Below, piece by piece: positions 34,966 through 44,805 of a DNA stretch of 63,273 nucleotides. A model generated the notes under the pieces. It worked only from the letters and a program-made list of their open reading frames with translations. It made no database searches and was not told the DNA's origin. The DNA is taken from the NCBI GenBank assembly GCA_020725105.1, contig DYFQ01000005.1:1-63273 (forward strand), in the 5' to 3' direction. Each line of letters begins with the position of its first letter. Within the stretch, counting starts at the first letter, position 1. Source of the stretch: Symbiobacterium thermophilum (lineage in GTDB: Bacteria; Bacillota; Sulfobacillia; DYFQ01). A program made the translations under genes and the position numbers.

Positions 34966-35844
34966 TCAGTAGGCGGGCCCGGCCGCCTCGATCTCCGACA
35001 GGAACTGAAGGTACCGTTCGTACCGGCCGGCGTCCAGGCGGCCCTGCTTCACCGCCGCCTTGACCGCGCAGTCCGGCTCGTGCCGGTGCAGGCAACCCCG
35101 GAACCGGCACTCCGGGGCCAGCGGTAGAAACTCAGGGAAGTACCGGCCCAGTTCGCCGGCGGCGATGTCCCGCAGTTCAACCTGGGTGAAGCCGGGGGTG
35201 TCGGCAACCAGGCCGGCGCCGGGCACCGGCAGAAGTTCCACGTGCCGGGTAGTGTGGGTTCCCCGTCTCAGCCGGTCGGAGACCGGCGCGGTGTGGAGGC
35301 GGAAGCCGGGTACCAGCGCGTTCAGCAAGGTGGACTTCCCCACTCCCGACGGGCCGGCGAACACGCTGATGCCCCCGCCCAGCGAAGCCCGCAGGTCTTC
35401 TATGCCGTCGCCTCGCCGGGCACTGGTCACCACCACCGGATAGCCCAGCTTGCGGTAGGTCTCGACGACGGGCCGGATGTCCTCCCCGGCCGCAAGGTCG
35501 GCCTTGTTCAGGCAGAGCACCGCGTCCAGGCCGGCCGCGGCGGCCAGCACCAGTTGCCGGTCTACCAGCCTCAGGTCCAGGTCGGGCTGGCGAACCGAGG
35601 CCACCACCACCGCCCGGTCGACGTTGGCCACGGGTGGCCGGAACAACTCGGTGCGGCGGGGCTCCACGCCGCTGATGACCCAGGTCCCGTCCCCGGCGGG
35701 CTCCAGCCTCACCCGGTCGCCAACCAGAATCCTGACGCCCTCTTTCTTCAGGCGTCCCCTCGGCCGGCACAGCACCACGTCACCGTCCAGCCGGACGCGG
35801 AAGGCACCGGAGAAGGCCTTGATCACGAGACCTTCCGTAGTCAA
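34966..35844 (-). CDS. rsgA: Ribosome small-subunit GTPase RsgA
   Basis: 292 residues; circularly permuted GTPase for late 30S assembly. N-terminal OB-fold, G4 motif LCLNKADL, G1 AGPSGVGKSTLLNAL, G3 DTPGF, then the zinc domain ECRFRGCLHRHEPDCAVK. The G-motif order (G4-G1-G3) shows the permutation. TTG at 35842-35844 gives the family N-terminus (TTEGLVIKAFSGAF) and lies just after the prkC stop. Confidence 0.95.
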   Translation of the reverse strand: MTTEGLVIKAFSGAFRVRLDGDVVLCRPRGRLKKEGVRILVGDRVRLEPAGDGTWVISGVEPRRTELFRPPVANVDRAVVVASVRQPDLDLRLVDRQLVLAAAAGLDAVLCLNKADLAAGEDIRPVVETYRKLGYPVVVTSARRGDGIEDLRASLGGGISVFAGPSGVGKSTLLNALVPGFRLHTAPVSDRLRRGTHTTRHVELLPVPGAGLVADTPGFTQVELRDIAAGELGRYFPEFLPLAPECRFRGCLHRHEPDCAVKAAVKQGRLDAGRYERYLQFLSEIEAAGPAY

Positions 35845-35848
35845 GAGT

Positions 35849-37789
35849 CTAGCGCCACTCCCGTTCGTCCACCAGCCGGTCGTTGGCATAGACCCGGACC
35901 AGGGCGTGCTGGCCCTCCCAGGTCACCAGTTGCCGGACCAGTTCTCCACCCCGGTGAGTCTGCTGGTAGATGACGCGGGGTTCCCCGCCGTCGGTGGCCA
36001 GGGTCACCCGGACGTCAACCGCTTCCTGAGGCGTGCCGGGCACCCGGAAGCTGAGCACCGCCTGCTTCACCCCGGCGGGTCCGCCGCCGGCCGAGACCAC
36101 CAGCCGCACCGGCGAGCCGGCCACCACCACCGTCTCCGCCGGAGGATCCTGGTCGATGACGGTTCCCTTCGGGGCGACGCTCGCCTCTTCCGTCAGCCCG
36201 CCCTCCACCAGGTCGGCGCCGCCCAGCCGCTCGCGCGCTTCCGCCAGGGTCAGGCCGACCAGCCGGGGGACCGCCACCGACCTGGGCTCCGGACCCAGGC
36301 TGACCTCCAGCTGAACCACGGTGTCGACCCGCACCAGGGCGCCCGCTCCGGGCGCCTGGTTGATCACGTAACCTTCGGGCACTGTCTCGTGGTAGCGGGA
36401 CACCTCCTGGACCCGCGTCAGCCCGGCCGCTTCCAGCAGGATCTCCGCCTGGCGCAACGGCTGGTTGACGACGTCCGGCACCTCGACCATGCGCGGCCCG
36501 TAGGAAAGGACCAGGGATATGGTGCGGCCGGTGCGGACCACTTCGTCCGGCGCCGGTTCCTGGTGCATGACGACCCCGACGGGATACTCGTCGGAGTGCT
36601 GCTGGCCGACGACGCTGCCCTTCAGCCCCGCTTCCTCCAGCAGTCTGGAGGCCTCCGCCGCGGGCAGCCCTACCACCCGGGGCACCCTGACCTCAGGCAC
36701 TTCCAGCCAGTCGAGGGCCAGGTTCACCGCGTACCCGATGCCCACGCCCAGCAGGGCCAGGAAGGCCAGCCAAAGGGCGGGGCGGACCCAGCGCCGCCGG
36801 CGGCGCACCGGTGCCGACCGGGGCATCGTGTCCACCACCTCCGTGGGGGGCTCGTTGCGCTGGGGCAGGCCTTCGGGCTCCCCTCGCTGCCGGGCCAGCA
36901 CCTCCGCGGCCGGAGCCTCCAGGCCGGCCGGCGGCGCTTCGGCCCCCGGCGCCCGGCGGGCCTGGGCCGGCAGGGTGGCCAGGGCCGCGTTGATGTCGGC
37001 CTTCATCTCCGCCGCTGAAGCGTACCGCTCCCGCTGGCTCTTGCGCAGGGCCCGTAACACGATGCGCTCCACTTCCCGCGGCAGGCCGGGAACCAGCTCC
37101 CGCGGGGGCCGGACCGGCTCCTGTACGTGTTTCAGGGCGATGGTGATCGGGCCGTCCCCACTGAACGGCACCTGGCCGGTGAGCATCTCGTAGAGCACGA
37201 CCCCCAGCGAGTACAGGTCGGACCGCTCGGTGGTGATGCCGCCCCGGGCCTGCTCGGGCGAGAAGTACTGGACGGAGCCGACGATCGTCCCCGGCTGGGT
37301 CACCGTGGCCGAGGTCACGGCCCGGGCGATCCCGAAGTCGGCGACCTTCACCCGGCCCTCCCCGTCGATCAGGATGTTGTGGGGCTTTATGTCCCGGTGA
37401 ACGATGCGGTGCCGGTGGGCGTGCTGCAACGCGTCGCAGACCTGGGCCGCGAAGGTGAGGGCCCGGGCCGGGGCCAGCCGCCCCTGCTCCTTGATGAGGG
37501 CCTTCAGGTTGGTCCCGGGGACGTACTCCATCACGATGAAGTGGAGGTCGTCCTCCTGGCCCACGTCGTAGATGGAGACGATGTTGGGGTGAGACAGGCC
37601 CGCCGCCGCCTGGGCCTCCCGGCGGAAACGGCGCACGAACTCCTCGTCCCAGGCTGCCTGGCCGTGCAGGACCTTCACGGCGACGCGCCGCTCCAGCAGT
37701 TCGTCCTGGGCCAGATAGACCACGGCGGTGCCCCCGCCGCCCAGCCGGTCCCGGATCCGGTAGCGCTTCCCCACCAGCCGGCCGATCAT
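35849..37789 (-). CDS. prkC: PASTA-domain Ser/Thr protein kinase
   Basis: 646 residues. The cytoplasmic kinase has the Gly loop LGGGGTAVVYLA, VAVKVL, catalytic IVHRDIKPHNILID and KVADFGIA. A basic linker and one membrane helix (ALWLAFLALLGVGIGYAV) follow, then three PASTA repeats that bind muropeptide-like ligands, then a C-terminal beta-rich domain of about 70 residues. In spore formers PrkC senses peptidoglycan fragments and promotes germination. It overlaps the phosphatase gene by 4 bp (ATGA). Confidence 0.96.
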   Translation of the reverse strand: MIGRLVGKRYRIRDRLGGGGTAVVYLAQDELLERRVAVKVLHGQAAWDEEFVRRFRREAQAAAGLSHPNIVSIYDVGQEDDLHFIVMEYVPGTNLKALIKEQGRLAPARALTFAAQVCDALQHAHRHRIVHRDIKPHNILIDGEGRVKVADFGIARAVTSATVTQPGTIVGSVQYFSPEQARGGITTERSDLYSLGVVLYEMLTGQVPFSGDGPITIALKHVQEPVRPPRELVPGLPREVERIVLRALRKSQRERYASAAEMKADINAALATLPAQARRAPGAEAPPAGLEAPAAEVLARQRGEPEGLPQRNEPPTEVVDTMPRSAPVRRRRRWVRPALWLAFLALLGVGIGYAVNLALDWLEVPEVRVPRVVGLPAAEASRLLEEAGLKGSVVGQQHSDEYPVGVVMHQEPAPDEVVRTGRTISLVLSYGPRMVEVPDVVNQPLRQAEILLEAAGLTRVQEVSRYHETVPEGYVINQAPGAGALVRVDTVVQLEVSLGPEPRSVAVPRLVGLTLAEARERLGGADLVEGGLTEEASVAPKGTVIDQDPPAETVVVAGSPVRLVVSAGGGPAGVKQAVLSFRVPGTPQEAVDVRVTLATDGGEPRVIYQQTHRGGELVRQLVTWEGQHALVRVYANDRLVDEREWR

Positions 37790-38547
37790 CGGTCGGGCGC
37801 CCCTCGGGCCTCATCCGGGGCCAGGATGACCACCGTCACGTTGTCGTGGCCGCCGCGCTCGTTGGCCAGGGCGGTCAGCCGCTCCGCGGCTTCCTGCAGC
37901 GAGTCGGCCTGGCGGAGCGCCGCCGGTATCTCCCGCGCCGTGACCAGGTTGGTGAGGCCGTCGGAGCACAACACCAGCCGGTCCCCGGGCCTGAGTCCGG
38001 CCTGGACGATGTCGATCCTGACGTCGGGGTGGGTTCCCACGGCGTTGGTCAGGATGTTTCGCTGGGGGTGGACCATGGCCTCTTCCTCTGTCAGGTCCCC
38101 GTTGCGGACCAGTTCACCGACAAGAGAATGGTCCTCGGTCAACTGGTCGATGTTGTCGCCGCGCACGAGATAGGCCCGGGAATCTCCGACGTGGCCGATG
38201 ACGCAGGTGGCGCCGTCGATGACGGCCAGCGTGAGGGTGGTACCCATCGCCCCCGCCCCGGCCGTCTGGCTTCCCGCCGCCCAGACACGGGCGTTGGCGG
38301 CCCGGATGGCGGCACGGACCAGCGCCGGCAGGTCGCCGCCGCCCGCTTCCGCCACCGCGGCCGCCAGTTCGGCCGCGACGGCGTCCAGGGCCAGGGAACT
38401 GGCGATCTCGCCGCCCTCGTAACCGCCCATGCCGTCGGCGACCCCGGCGGCCACCATCCGGTCGCCGGGGCCCAAGCGCCAGATGCTGTAGGCATCCTGG
38501 TTCGCCTGGCGGACGCGGCCGATGTCGCTGCTGGCGCCGACCTCCAT
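37786..38547 (-). CDS. prpC: PP2C-type Ser/Thr phosphatase
   Basis: 253 residues; dephosphorylates PrkC and its targets. SDIGRVRQANQDAY, GVADGMGGYEGGE (metal-binding Asp), GHVGDSRAYL, CSDGLTNLV and GGHDNVTVV are the PPM motifs. The chosen ATG gives the family N-terminus MEVGASSDIGRV; an ATG 22 codons upstream lacks a ribosome-binding site. Partner of the adjacent prkC. Confidence 0.94.
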   Translation of the reverse strand: MEVGASSDIGRVRQANQDAYSIWRLGPGDRMVAAGVADGMGGYEGGEIASSLALDAVAAELAAAVAEAGGGDLPALVRAAIRAANARVWAAGSQTAGAGAMGTTLTLAVIDGATCVIGHVGDSRAYLVRGDNIDQLTEDHSLVGELVRNGDLTEEEAMVHPQRNILTNAVGTHPDVRIDIVQAGLRPGDRLVLCSDGLTNLVTAREIPAALRQADSLQEAAERLTALANERGGHDNVTVVILAPDEARGAPDR

Positions 38548-38694
38548 GCCATCCCGCCCTTCTTCCGGGCCGCCTCGACCCGGCTTCAGCCAACGGGCCA
38601 ACCGTGCCGGCATCGCTGCTCGCTTCGGTGCTGGCCGGGAAATCTCCTTGTGTCGGACCTGGCCCCGGGGCGCCGGGTTTCAACAAACGGCCAG

Positions 38695-40053
38695 CTACAG
38701 CTGATGTTCCACCTTCTCCAGCCGTGCCACGAAGACCCCGTCGGTGCCGTGACGGTGGGGGTAGAGCTGGACCAGACCCCCGTGCCGGGCCGCCTCGGCC
38801 CGCAAGGGCGGGGGAAGCCGGGGCCCCGGGTCGGCCAGCCTGAAGCCGGGCGCCGCCGCCAGGAAACGCTCGACCACCGCCTGGTTTTCCTCGGGCTCGG
38901 TGGTGCAGGTGCTGTAGACCAGCGTCCCCCCGGCGCGAACGCAGGCCCCCGCCCCCAGCAGGATTTCCAGTTGCAGGTCGGCCAGGCCGGCAATGTCCGA
39001 CTCCCGCTTGCGCCACTTGGCGTCCGGCCTGCGGCGGAGCACGCCCAGCCCGGAGCAGGGGGCGTCCACCAGCACCCCGTCGGCCCGGCCGGCGTACTCC
39101 TCCGCCAGTCGCCTGGCGTCCCCCAGCACCGCCCTGACCGACCGGAGTCCCAGGCGCCGTGCGGCCTGCCGGACCAGGTTCACCCGGAAGGGGCGGACGT
39201 CCACGGCCACCACCTGGCCCTGGTCGTCCATGAGTTCGGCCAGGTGGGTGGCCTTGCCTCCGGGGGCCGCGCAGGCGTCGATCAGCCGCTGGCCGGGCGC
39301 GGGACCCACCACCGGCGCGACCAGCATTGCCCCTTCGTCCTGGGGCTGGAACCAGCCGTCCCGGTAGGCCGACAGCCGGCCAAGGGACGCGCCGGCCTCC
39401 AGCACGACCGCCTCCGGCGCCAGGCGGCCGCGCCGGGCCGCCACACTCTCCTCGGCCAGCCGCCCGATGAGGCCGGGGACGTCGCACCGCAGCCGGTTGG
39501 CCCGCAGGACGGTGGGCGCCGGTGAGTTGTTGGCCCGCAGCAGCGCTTCCGCCTCCTCGGCGCCAAAGCGGCGCACCCAGCGCTCCACCAGCCACCGGGG
39601 GTGGGCGTGCGCCAGGCTCAGGTACCCGACGAGGTCTTCCTCCCGGCGGGGCCAGGGCAGGTTCTCCCGCCGTCGCTGCAACTGGCGCAGGACCCCGTTG
39701 ACAAAGGCGCCGGTGCCCCGGTGGCCGGCCCGCCCGGCCAGCTCGACAGCCTGGTGGACGGCGGCCGCGGCGGGAACCCGGGTGAGGTAGAAGAGCTGGT
39801 ACGCCGCCATGCGCAACGCGTTGCGGACGGCGGGCGGGGTGTCCTCCAGCGGCCGGTGGCTCACCTGCCCCAGCATCCAGTCGAGGGTGTTCCGGTACCG
39901 CGTGACGCCGTACACCAGTTCGGTGGCCAGGGCCCGGTCCCTGGCCTCCAGGGGCGCGGCCTCCAGCGCCTCGTCCAGCGCCAGGGCGGTGAAAGCGTCG
40001 TCTCTGTCGATGGCCAGCAGGGCTTCCAGGGCGGCCTGCCGGGCCGGCGTCAC
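38695..40053 (-). CDS. rsmB: 16S rRNA (cytosine967-C5)-methyltransferase
   Basis: About 452 residues. N-terminal NusB-like domain (LATELVYGVTRYRNTLDWML), then the SAM methyltransferase with DACAAPGGKATHLAEL, VDAPCSGLGVLRRRPDAKW (first Cys) and VYSTCTTEPEENQ (catalytic Cys). A GTG at 40051-40053 behind a G-run gives TPARQAALEALLAID; a start 15 codons earlier would overlap the protease gene. The rlmN gene that follows rsmB in Bacillus is absent. Confidence 0.93.
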   Translation of the reverse strand: MTPARQAALEALLAIDRDDAFTALALDEALEAAPLEARDRALATELVYGVTRYRNTLDWMLGQVSHRPLEDTPPAVRNALRMAAYQLFYLTRVPAAAAVHQAVELAGRAGHRGTGAFVNGVLRQLQRRRENLPWPRREEDLVGYLSLAHAHPRWLVERWVRRFGAEEAEALLRANNSPAPTVLRANRLRCDVPGLIGRLAEESVAARRGRLAPEAVVLEAGASLGRLSAYRDGWFQPQDEGAMLVAPVVGPAPGQRLIDACAAPGGKATHLAELMDDQGQVVAVDVRPFRVNLVRQAARRLGLRSVRAVLGDARRLAEEYAGRADGVLVDAPCSGLGVLRRRPDAKWRKRESDIAGLADLQLEILLGAGACVRAGGTLVYSTCTTEPEENQAVVERFLAAAPGFRLADPGPRLPPPLRAEAARHGGLVQLYPHRHGTDGVFVARLEKVEHQL

Positions 40054-40075
40054 GCCCCGCCGGCCCGCCCCCCCG

Positions 40076-40771
40076 TCAGTCGTTCCGGGACGCTCCACGC
40101 AGGACCAGCAACCGGACCAGTTGCAGTACCGCCATGAGGGTGGCCGCCACGTAGGTCAGGGCCGCCGCGTCCAGCACCCGCCTGGTGGGCGCCACCTCCG
40201 CCCGGGTGATGAACCCTCCCGACTCCAGCAGTGCGATGGCCCTGGCGGAAGCGTTGTATTCCACCGGCAGCGTGACGACGGTGAACAGCACCGCCGCGGC
40301 GAACAGGTAGATCCCCAGGTCCATCAGGAAGCTGCCGATGCCCGAGGCGAAGACGAGCCCGATCAGAAACAGCGGCCACGCCAGGTTCGACCCGAAGCTG
40401 GCGATGGGATAGAGGCTCGAGCGCAGGCCGAGCCACAGGTAGCCTTCCCGGTCCTGCAGGGCGTGGCCGGCCTCGTGGGCCGCCACGCCCAGGGCCGCCA
40501 GGGAGAAGTGGTCGTGCACCTCGGGTGACAGCCGGAGCACCCTGGACCGGGGGTCGTAGTGGTCCGCCAGCCGGCCAGAGACCCGCTCGATCGTGACGTC
40601 GCCAAGCCCCGCCCGGTCCAGGATCTGGCGGGCCACCTGGGCCCCCGTCAGCCGGCTCGACGACGGAACCCGAGACAGTTCTCGAAAGGCGCTCCCGACC
40701 TTGGACTGGGCCCAGAAGGCGAAGATGATGGCCGGGATCAACAACACAAAGGTGGAGTCGCCAAAGATCAT
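40076..40771 (-). CDS. YugP-type membrane zinc metallopeptidase
   Basis: 231 residues with the zinc motif AAHEAGHALQ between hydrophobic segments: an N-terminal helix (TFVLLIPAIIFAFWA) and three near the C-terminus (WPLFLIGLVFASGIG, GIYLFAAAVLFTVVTLP, ALTYVAATLMAVLQL). EYNASARA near the end is a family feature. Substrate unknown. ATG overlaps the def-fmt stop by 4 bp, so it belongs to that operon. Confidence 0.92.
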   Translation of the reverse strand: MIFGDSTFVLLIPAIIFAFWAQSKVGSAFRELSRVPSSSRLTGAQVARQILDRAGLGDVTIERVSGRLADHYDPRSRVLRLSPEVHDHFSLAALGVAAHEAGHALQDREGYLWLGLRSSLYPIASFGSNLAWPLFLIGLVFASGIGSFLMDLGIYLFAAAVLFTVVTLPVEYNASARAIALLESGGFITRAEVAPTRRVLDAAALTYVAATLMAVLQLVRLLVLRGASRND

Positions 40772-42432
40772 CCGCCTGCTCCCTCCTCAGCGTCAACTCT
40801 CTCCCCGCCCTCCGCCCCCGCGCTGAAGGCGGTCCCCGCGTCAACCCGGTAACCCCGGGCGAAGGCGTCGGCCGGCATCCTGCCCTTGCCGGCCGGCTGC
40901 ACTTCCTCCACCAGGAGCAGGCCGTCGCCGGTGGCCACCGCCAGGCCGGCCTCGGGAAGGACGGCCACTACCTGACCGGGGGTGGGCGCGGCCTGACCGG
41001 CGCCGGACGCCACCAGTTCCCGGGCGGCGGCGGGGGCCACCGGCCGGGCGGCCCAGACCTTGACCAGTCGTCCGTCCAGGTAGGTCCTGGCTCCGGGCCC
41101 GGGGTTCAGCGCCCGCACCCGGCGCCCCAGCGCCTCCGCCGGCTCTTCCCAGCGCAGGACCTCGTCGGCGGCGGTGAGGGGCGGCGCCTGGGTCACCCGG
41201 GCCGGGTCCTGCGGCACCGGCCGCGCCCGACCGTTGGCCAGGGCGGCCAGGGCCTCCATGAGCGCCACCGCGGCCATCACGGCCAGCTTGTCGTGGAGCA
41301 GCCCCGCCGTGTCGTGAGGCCCGATGGCCAGCCGGCGCTGGAGCAACACCGCTCCTGCGTCCAGCTCTTCAGAAACCTGCATGATGGAGACGCCCGTCAC
41401 GCCGGCGCCGTCCAGCAGCGCCCGCTGGATGGGGGCGGCGCCCCGGTACGCCGGCAGGAGCGACGGGTGCACGTTGATGGCTCCCAGCCGGGGCACTGAC
41501 AGCAGGGCCGGCGGGAGAATCCGGCCGTAGGCCGCGACGACGATGACGTCGGGGGCCCAGGCCCTGACGGCGTCGAGGAAGTCCGGGTCCCGCAGTTTCT
41601 CCGGGGTCAACACGGTGACGCCGTGGGACTCGGCCAGTTCCCGCACGGGGCTGGGCCGCGGCTCGAGCCCGCGCCCGGCCGGCCGGTCGGGACGGGTGAC
41701 CACGCCCACCACCGGGTAGCCATGAGCCAGCAGCGCCCTCAAGCTCGGCAGGGCGAACGCGGGGGTCCCGAAGAAGGCGATCCGGAGAGCCAGCGCCGCC
41801 TCGTCGTGCCAGGGCTCGCGGCGGAAAGGAGCGTACGCCGCCTCCAGGTCACCGGCCACCAGGTCCCGGTCGCGCGCCGCCGTCTCCCCGTTCTCCGGCG
41901 GGGCGAGCCCGACCGCGGCGCTCCCGGCCGCTTCCGCCTCGCCGTCCGGCTCGGCTTTCTCCGCCGCGTCTTTCCTCGGCAGCGGCGGGCCGAGCCTGAT
42001 GGCCCGGTCCACGAAGAGCACGCCGTCCAGGTGGTCAAGCTCGTGCTGGAGCGCCCGCGCCAGCAGGCCCTCCGCCTCGACCCACACTTTCCGGCCCTGC
42101 TCGTCCAGGCCGGCCACGGCGACCCTGGCCGCCCGGGGCACTTCCCCCATCAGGCCGGGAACGGACAGGCAGGCCTCCGTGCCTACCTCGACCCCCTCGG
42201 CGCCGACCAGTTCAGGGTTGACAAGCTGATAAAGGCCGTCGCCCACGTCCACGACCACCAGGCGCTGGTCCAGGCCCACCTGGGGCGCGGCCAGGCCCAC
42301 CCCGTGGGCGGCGTACATGGTCTCGGCCATGGCTTCGAGCCTCTCCCGGACCGCGGCGTCGACCCGCGCCACCGGTCTCGCCCGCTGGCGCAGGGCGGCG
42401 TCCTCCCAGGTCCTTATATCCCCGACCGGCAC
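40768..42432 (-). CDS. Peptide deformylase / methionyl-tRNA formyltransferase fusion
   Basis: 554 residues in one uninterrupted frame. Residues 1-150 are peptide deformylase: HGVGLAAPQVGL, EACLSVPG (usual EGCLS with Gly to Ala) and metal motif QHELDHLDG. A charged Ala/Glu linker of about 65 residues follows. From about residue 216 (LRIAFFGTPAFALPSL) the protein is methionyl-tRNA formyltransferase with AAYGRILP, NVHPSLLPAYRGAAPIQ and the C-terminal OB domain. The order matches Bacillus priA-def-fmt-rsmB, so adjacent genes seem to have fused. No internal start with a good ribosome-binding site was seen. Confidence 0.93.
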   Translation of the reverse strand: MPVGDIRTWEDAALRQRARPVARVDAAVRERLEAMAETMYAAHGVGLAAPQVGLDQRLVVVDVGDGLYQLVNPELVGAEGVEVGTEACLSVPGLMGEVPRAARVAVAGLDEQGRKVWVEAEGLLARALQHELDHLDGVLFVDRAIRLGPPLPRKDAAEKAEPDGEAEAAGSAAVGLAPPENGETAARDRDLVAGDLEAAYAPFRREPWHDEAALALRIAFFGTPAFALPSLRALLAHGYPVVGVVTRPDRPAGRGLEPRPSPVRELAESHGVTVLTPEKLRDPDFLDAVRAWAPDVIVVAAYGRILPPALLSVPRLGAINVHPSLLPAYRGAAPIQRALLDGAGVTGVSIMQVSEELDAGAVLLQRRLAIGPHDTAGLLHDKLAVMAAVALMEALAALANGRARPVPQDPARVTQAPPLTAADEVLRWEEPAEALGRRVRALNPGPGARTYLDGRLVKVWAARPVAPAAARELVASGAGQAAPTPGQVVAVLPEAGLAVATGDGLLLVEEVQPAGKGRMPADAFARGYRVDAGTAFSAGAEGGERVDAEEGAGG

Positions 42433-42452
42433 CGCACCGCTCCTCTGGCTGG

Positions 42453-44765
42453 CTAGAGCAGGTTCTGTGGGTCCACGTCCACGGACAGGCGGACGTCGGT
42501 TGGCGCGCCGTCACGGCCGCCGAGCCCCGCCCATCCTTTTGTATTGTAATGAACCTGCACTTCCCGGGCAATCTGACGCACTGCCGCGTCCGGTCCCTTC
42601 AGCAGCACCTGCCACCGGGAACGTCCCTTCAGCCGCTCCAGGGGCGCGGGGGCGGGTCCGAGCACCTCGGCCCCGGCGTCCCGGATCGCCCCGGCCAGGC
42701 GGGCGGCCAGGATCGCGGCGGCCCGCCTGGCGGTTTCGGTCCGGGGAGCCGCGCACAGGAAGTTGGCCATCGTGACGAAGGGCGGGTAGCCCGCTTGCCG
42801 CCGTTCGACCAGCTCGTGCCGGAGGAAGCCCGCGTAGTCGTGGGCCAGGGCCATCTGGACGCTGTAGTGGTCGGGGGCATAGGTCTGGACGATGACCTCG
42901 CCCGGGTCCTCGCCTCGCCCGGCCCGGCCGGCCACCTGGACCAGCAACTGGAAGGTGCGTTCGGCCGCCCGGAAGTCGGCTAGGTAAAGGGCGGTGTCCG
43001 CCGCCACCACGCCCACCAGGGTGATTCCGGGCAGGTCCAACCCCCTGGCCACCATCTGCGTGCCCACCAGCACCTGGGCCTGGCGGTCCTCGAAGGCCCG
43101 CAGGATCGCCTCGTGGGCGCCCTTTCGTCCCGTGGTGTCGGCGTCCATCCGGACCACCCGCACGCCCGGGAAGAGCGCCCCGAGTTCGGCCTCCACCCGC
43201 TGGGTTCCCAGGCCGAAGTAGCGGATCCGGTGGCTGCCGCACCGGGGACAGACCCGGGGAGCCCGGGCCCTGGCGTCGCAGTAGTGGCAGGCGACCTCGT
43301 CGCGGGGCTGGTGGTAGGTCAGGCCCACGCTGCACCGCCGGCAGCGGAGTCCGTGGCCGCAATCGCGGCACAGCACGAAGGTGGCGAAGCCCCGCCGGTT
43401 GAGAAAGAGCAGCGCCTGCTCGCCGCGGTCCAGCCGGTCAGCCAGGGCGGCCTTGAGGTCCCGGCTGAAGATGTGACGGTGGCCGGCGGCCAGTTCGGCA
43501 CGCATGTCCACCAGCCGCACGGCCGGCATGGGCCGGCCATCGACCCGTTCCCGAAGCTCCAGACGGCAGAACTCGCCCTGCTGGGCCCGGTACGCCGTTT
43601 CCACGGCCGGGGTCGCGCTCCCCAGCACCACCACGGCTTCGGACAGCCGGGCCCGGTGAAGCGCCACCTCCCGCGCGTGGTACTTGGGGTCCTCTTCCTG
43701 CTTGTAACTGGCCTCTTGCTCCTCGTCGAGCACCACGAGCCCCAGCCGTGGCACCGGCGCGAACACGGCCGACCGGGCCCCCACCACCACCCTGGCGTGG
43801 CCGGCCTGCGCCCGCCGCCACTCGTCCCAGCGCTCGCCCATGCCCAGCCGGGAGTGGAGGACGGCCACCTCGCCGCCGAACCTGCTCTTGAACCGGGCGA
43901 CCATCTGAGGGGTGAGGGCGATCTCCGGGACCAGACAGATGGCCCCGCGGCCCCGGGCCAGGCACCTGGTGATCGACTGCAGGTAGACTTCAGTCTTGCC
44001 GCTGGCCGTCACCCCCTGGAGCAAGAAGGCCCGGTGGACTCCCGACTCCAGGGCCTGGCTCACGGCCCGGACCGCTTCAGCCTGGGCCGCGGTCAGGACC
44101 GCCGGCGGCGGGTGGGAAAAGGACCGGCCGGCGTAGGGGTCCCTGAGGACTTCCCGCTGGCGGCGACGCACCAGTCCCCTCGTCTCGAGGGCGGCGATGG
44201 CCGGCCTGGCCCCGGGTCCGGCCCGGGCCAGCACCGCCTGCTCCGGCAGCGGGCTGTCGGCCGCCGCGGTGAGTTCCGCCAGGACCTCGAGGACCGCCGC
44301 CTGGCGTGGCGCCCTGGCCCGCAGTCGCTCCGCGGCGGCGGTCAGGACGTCCGGCGGGACCAGCGGCTCCAGGTCGGCCGCCCGCCGGGCCCGGACCCCC
44401 CGCCTCCCGCGCCCCACGCCAGGCGTGATGGCCCGGAACACCTGGGGGAGCGTGCAGGCGTAATGCCGGGCCACCCACGGGGCAAGCTCCAGGAGGTCCG
44501 GGGGAAGCGGTGGCACCTCCTCGAGCACGTGCTCCACCGGCTTGACGTCTTCCACGTCGGGAGTCGCCACGAACCGGAGCACCACCGCCTGAACCCGGCG
44601 CCGGCCAAAGGGAACCACCACCCGCGCCCCGGGAACGCACCGGTCCAGAAGCTCCCGGGCCACCCGGTAGTGAAAAGGCCGGTCCGTCCCGGGGACCGCC
44701 ACGTCCACGGCGACCTCGACGTAGGCCGGACCGGCGGAAAGCGCGTTGCCGGCAGGATCTGACAC
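42453..44765 (-). CDS. priA: Primosomal protein N' (replication restart helicase)
   Basis: 770 residues. N-terminal DNA-binding domain, Walker A LQGVTASGKTEVYL, motif II VVLDEEQEASYKQEE, GSATPAVET, then eight cysteines in CRDCGHGLRCRRC and CHYCDARARAPRVCPRC for two zincs, and VAGRAGRGEDPG. Motif II reads DEEQ rather than the usual DEEH. AAGGAGA precedes the GTG start. coaBC and rpoZ, usually between gmk and priA, are missing. Confidence 0.95.
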   Translation of the reverse strand: MSDPAGNALSAGPAYVEVAVDVAVPGTDRPFHYRVARELLDRCVPGARVVVPFGRRRVQAVVLRFVATPDVEDVKPVEHVLEEVPPLPPDLLELAPWVARHYACTLPQVFRAITPGVGRGRRGVRARRAADLEPLVPPDVLTAAAERLRARAPRQAAVLEVLAELTAAADSPLPEQAVLARAGPGARPAIAALETRGLVRRRQREVLRDPYAGRSFSHPPPAVLTAAQAEAVRAVSQALESGVHRAFLLQGVTASGKTEVYLQSITRCLARGRGAICLVPEIALTPQMVARFKSRFGGEVAVLHSRLGMGERWDEWRRAQAGHARVVVGARSAVFAPVPRLGLVVLDEEQEASYKQEEDPKYHAREVALHRARLSEAVVVLGSATPAVETAYRAQQGEFCRLELRERVDGRPMPAVRLVDMRAELAAGHRHIFSRDLKAALADRLDRGEQALLFLNRRGFATFVLCRDCGHGLRCRRCSVGLTYHQPRDEVACHYCDARARAPRVCPRCGSHRIRYFGLGTQRVEAELGALFPGVRVVRMDADTTGRKGAHEAILRAFEDRQAQVLVGTQMVARGLDLPGITLVGVVAADTALYLADFRAAERTFQLLVQVAGRAGRGEDPGEVIVQTYAPDHYSVQMALAHDYAGFLRHELVERRQAGYPPFVTMANFLCAAPRTETARRAAAILAARLAGAIRDAGAEVLGPAPAPLERLKGRSRWQVLLKGPDAAVRQIAREVQVHYNTKGWAGLGGRDGAPTDVRLSVDVDPQNLL

Positions 44766-44805
44766 CGCCGGGTCTCCTTCCGTCCCGGAACGGGCTTGCG
44801 ACGGA

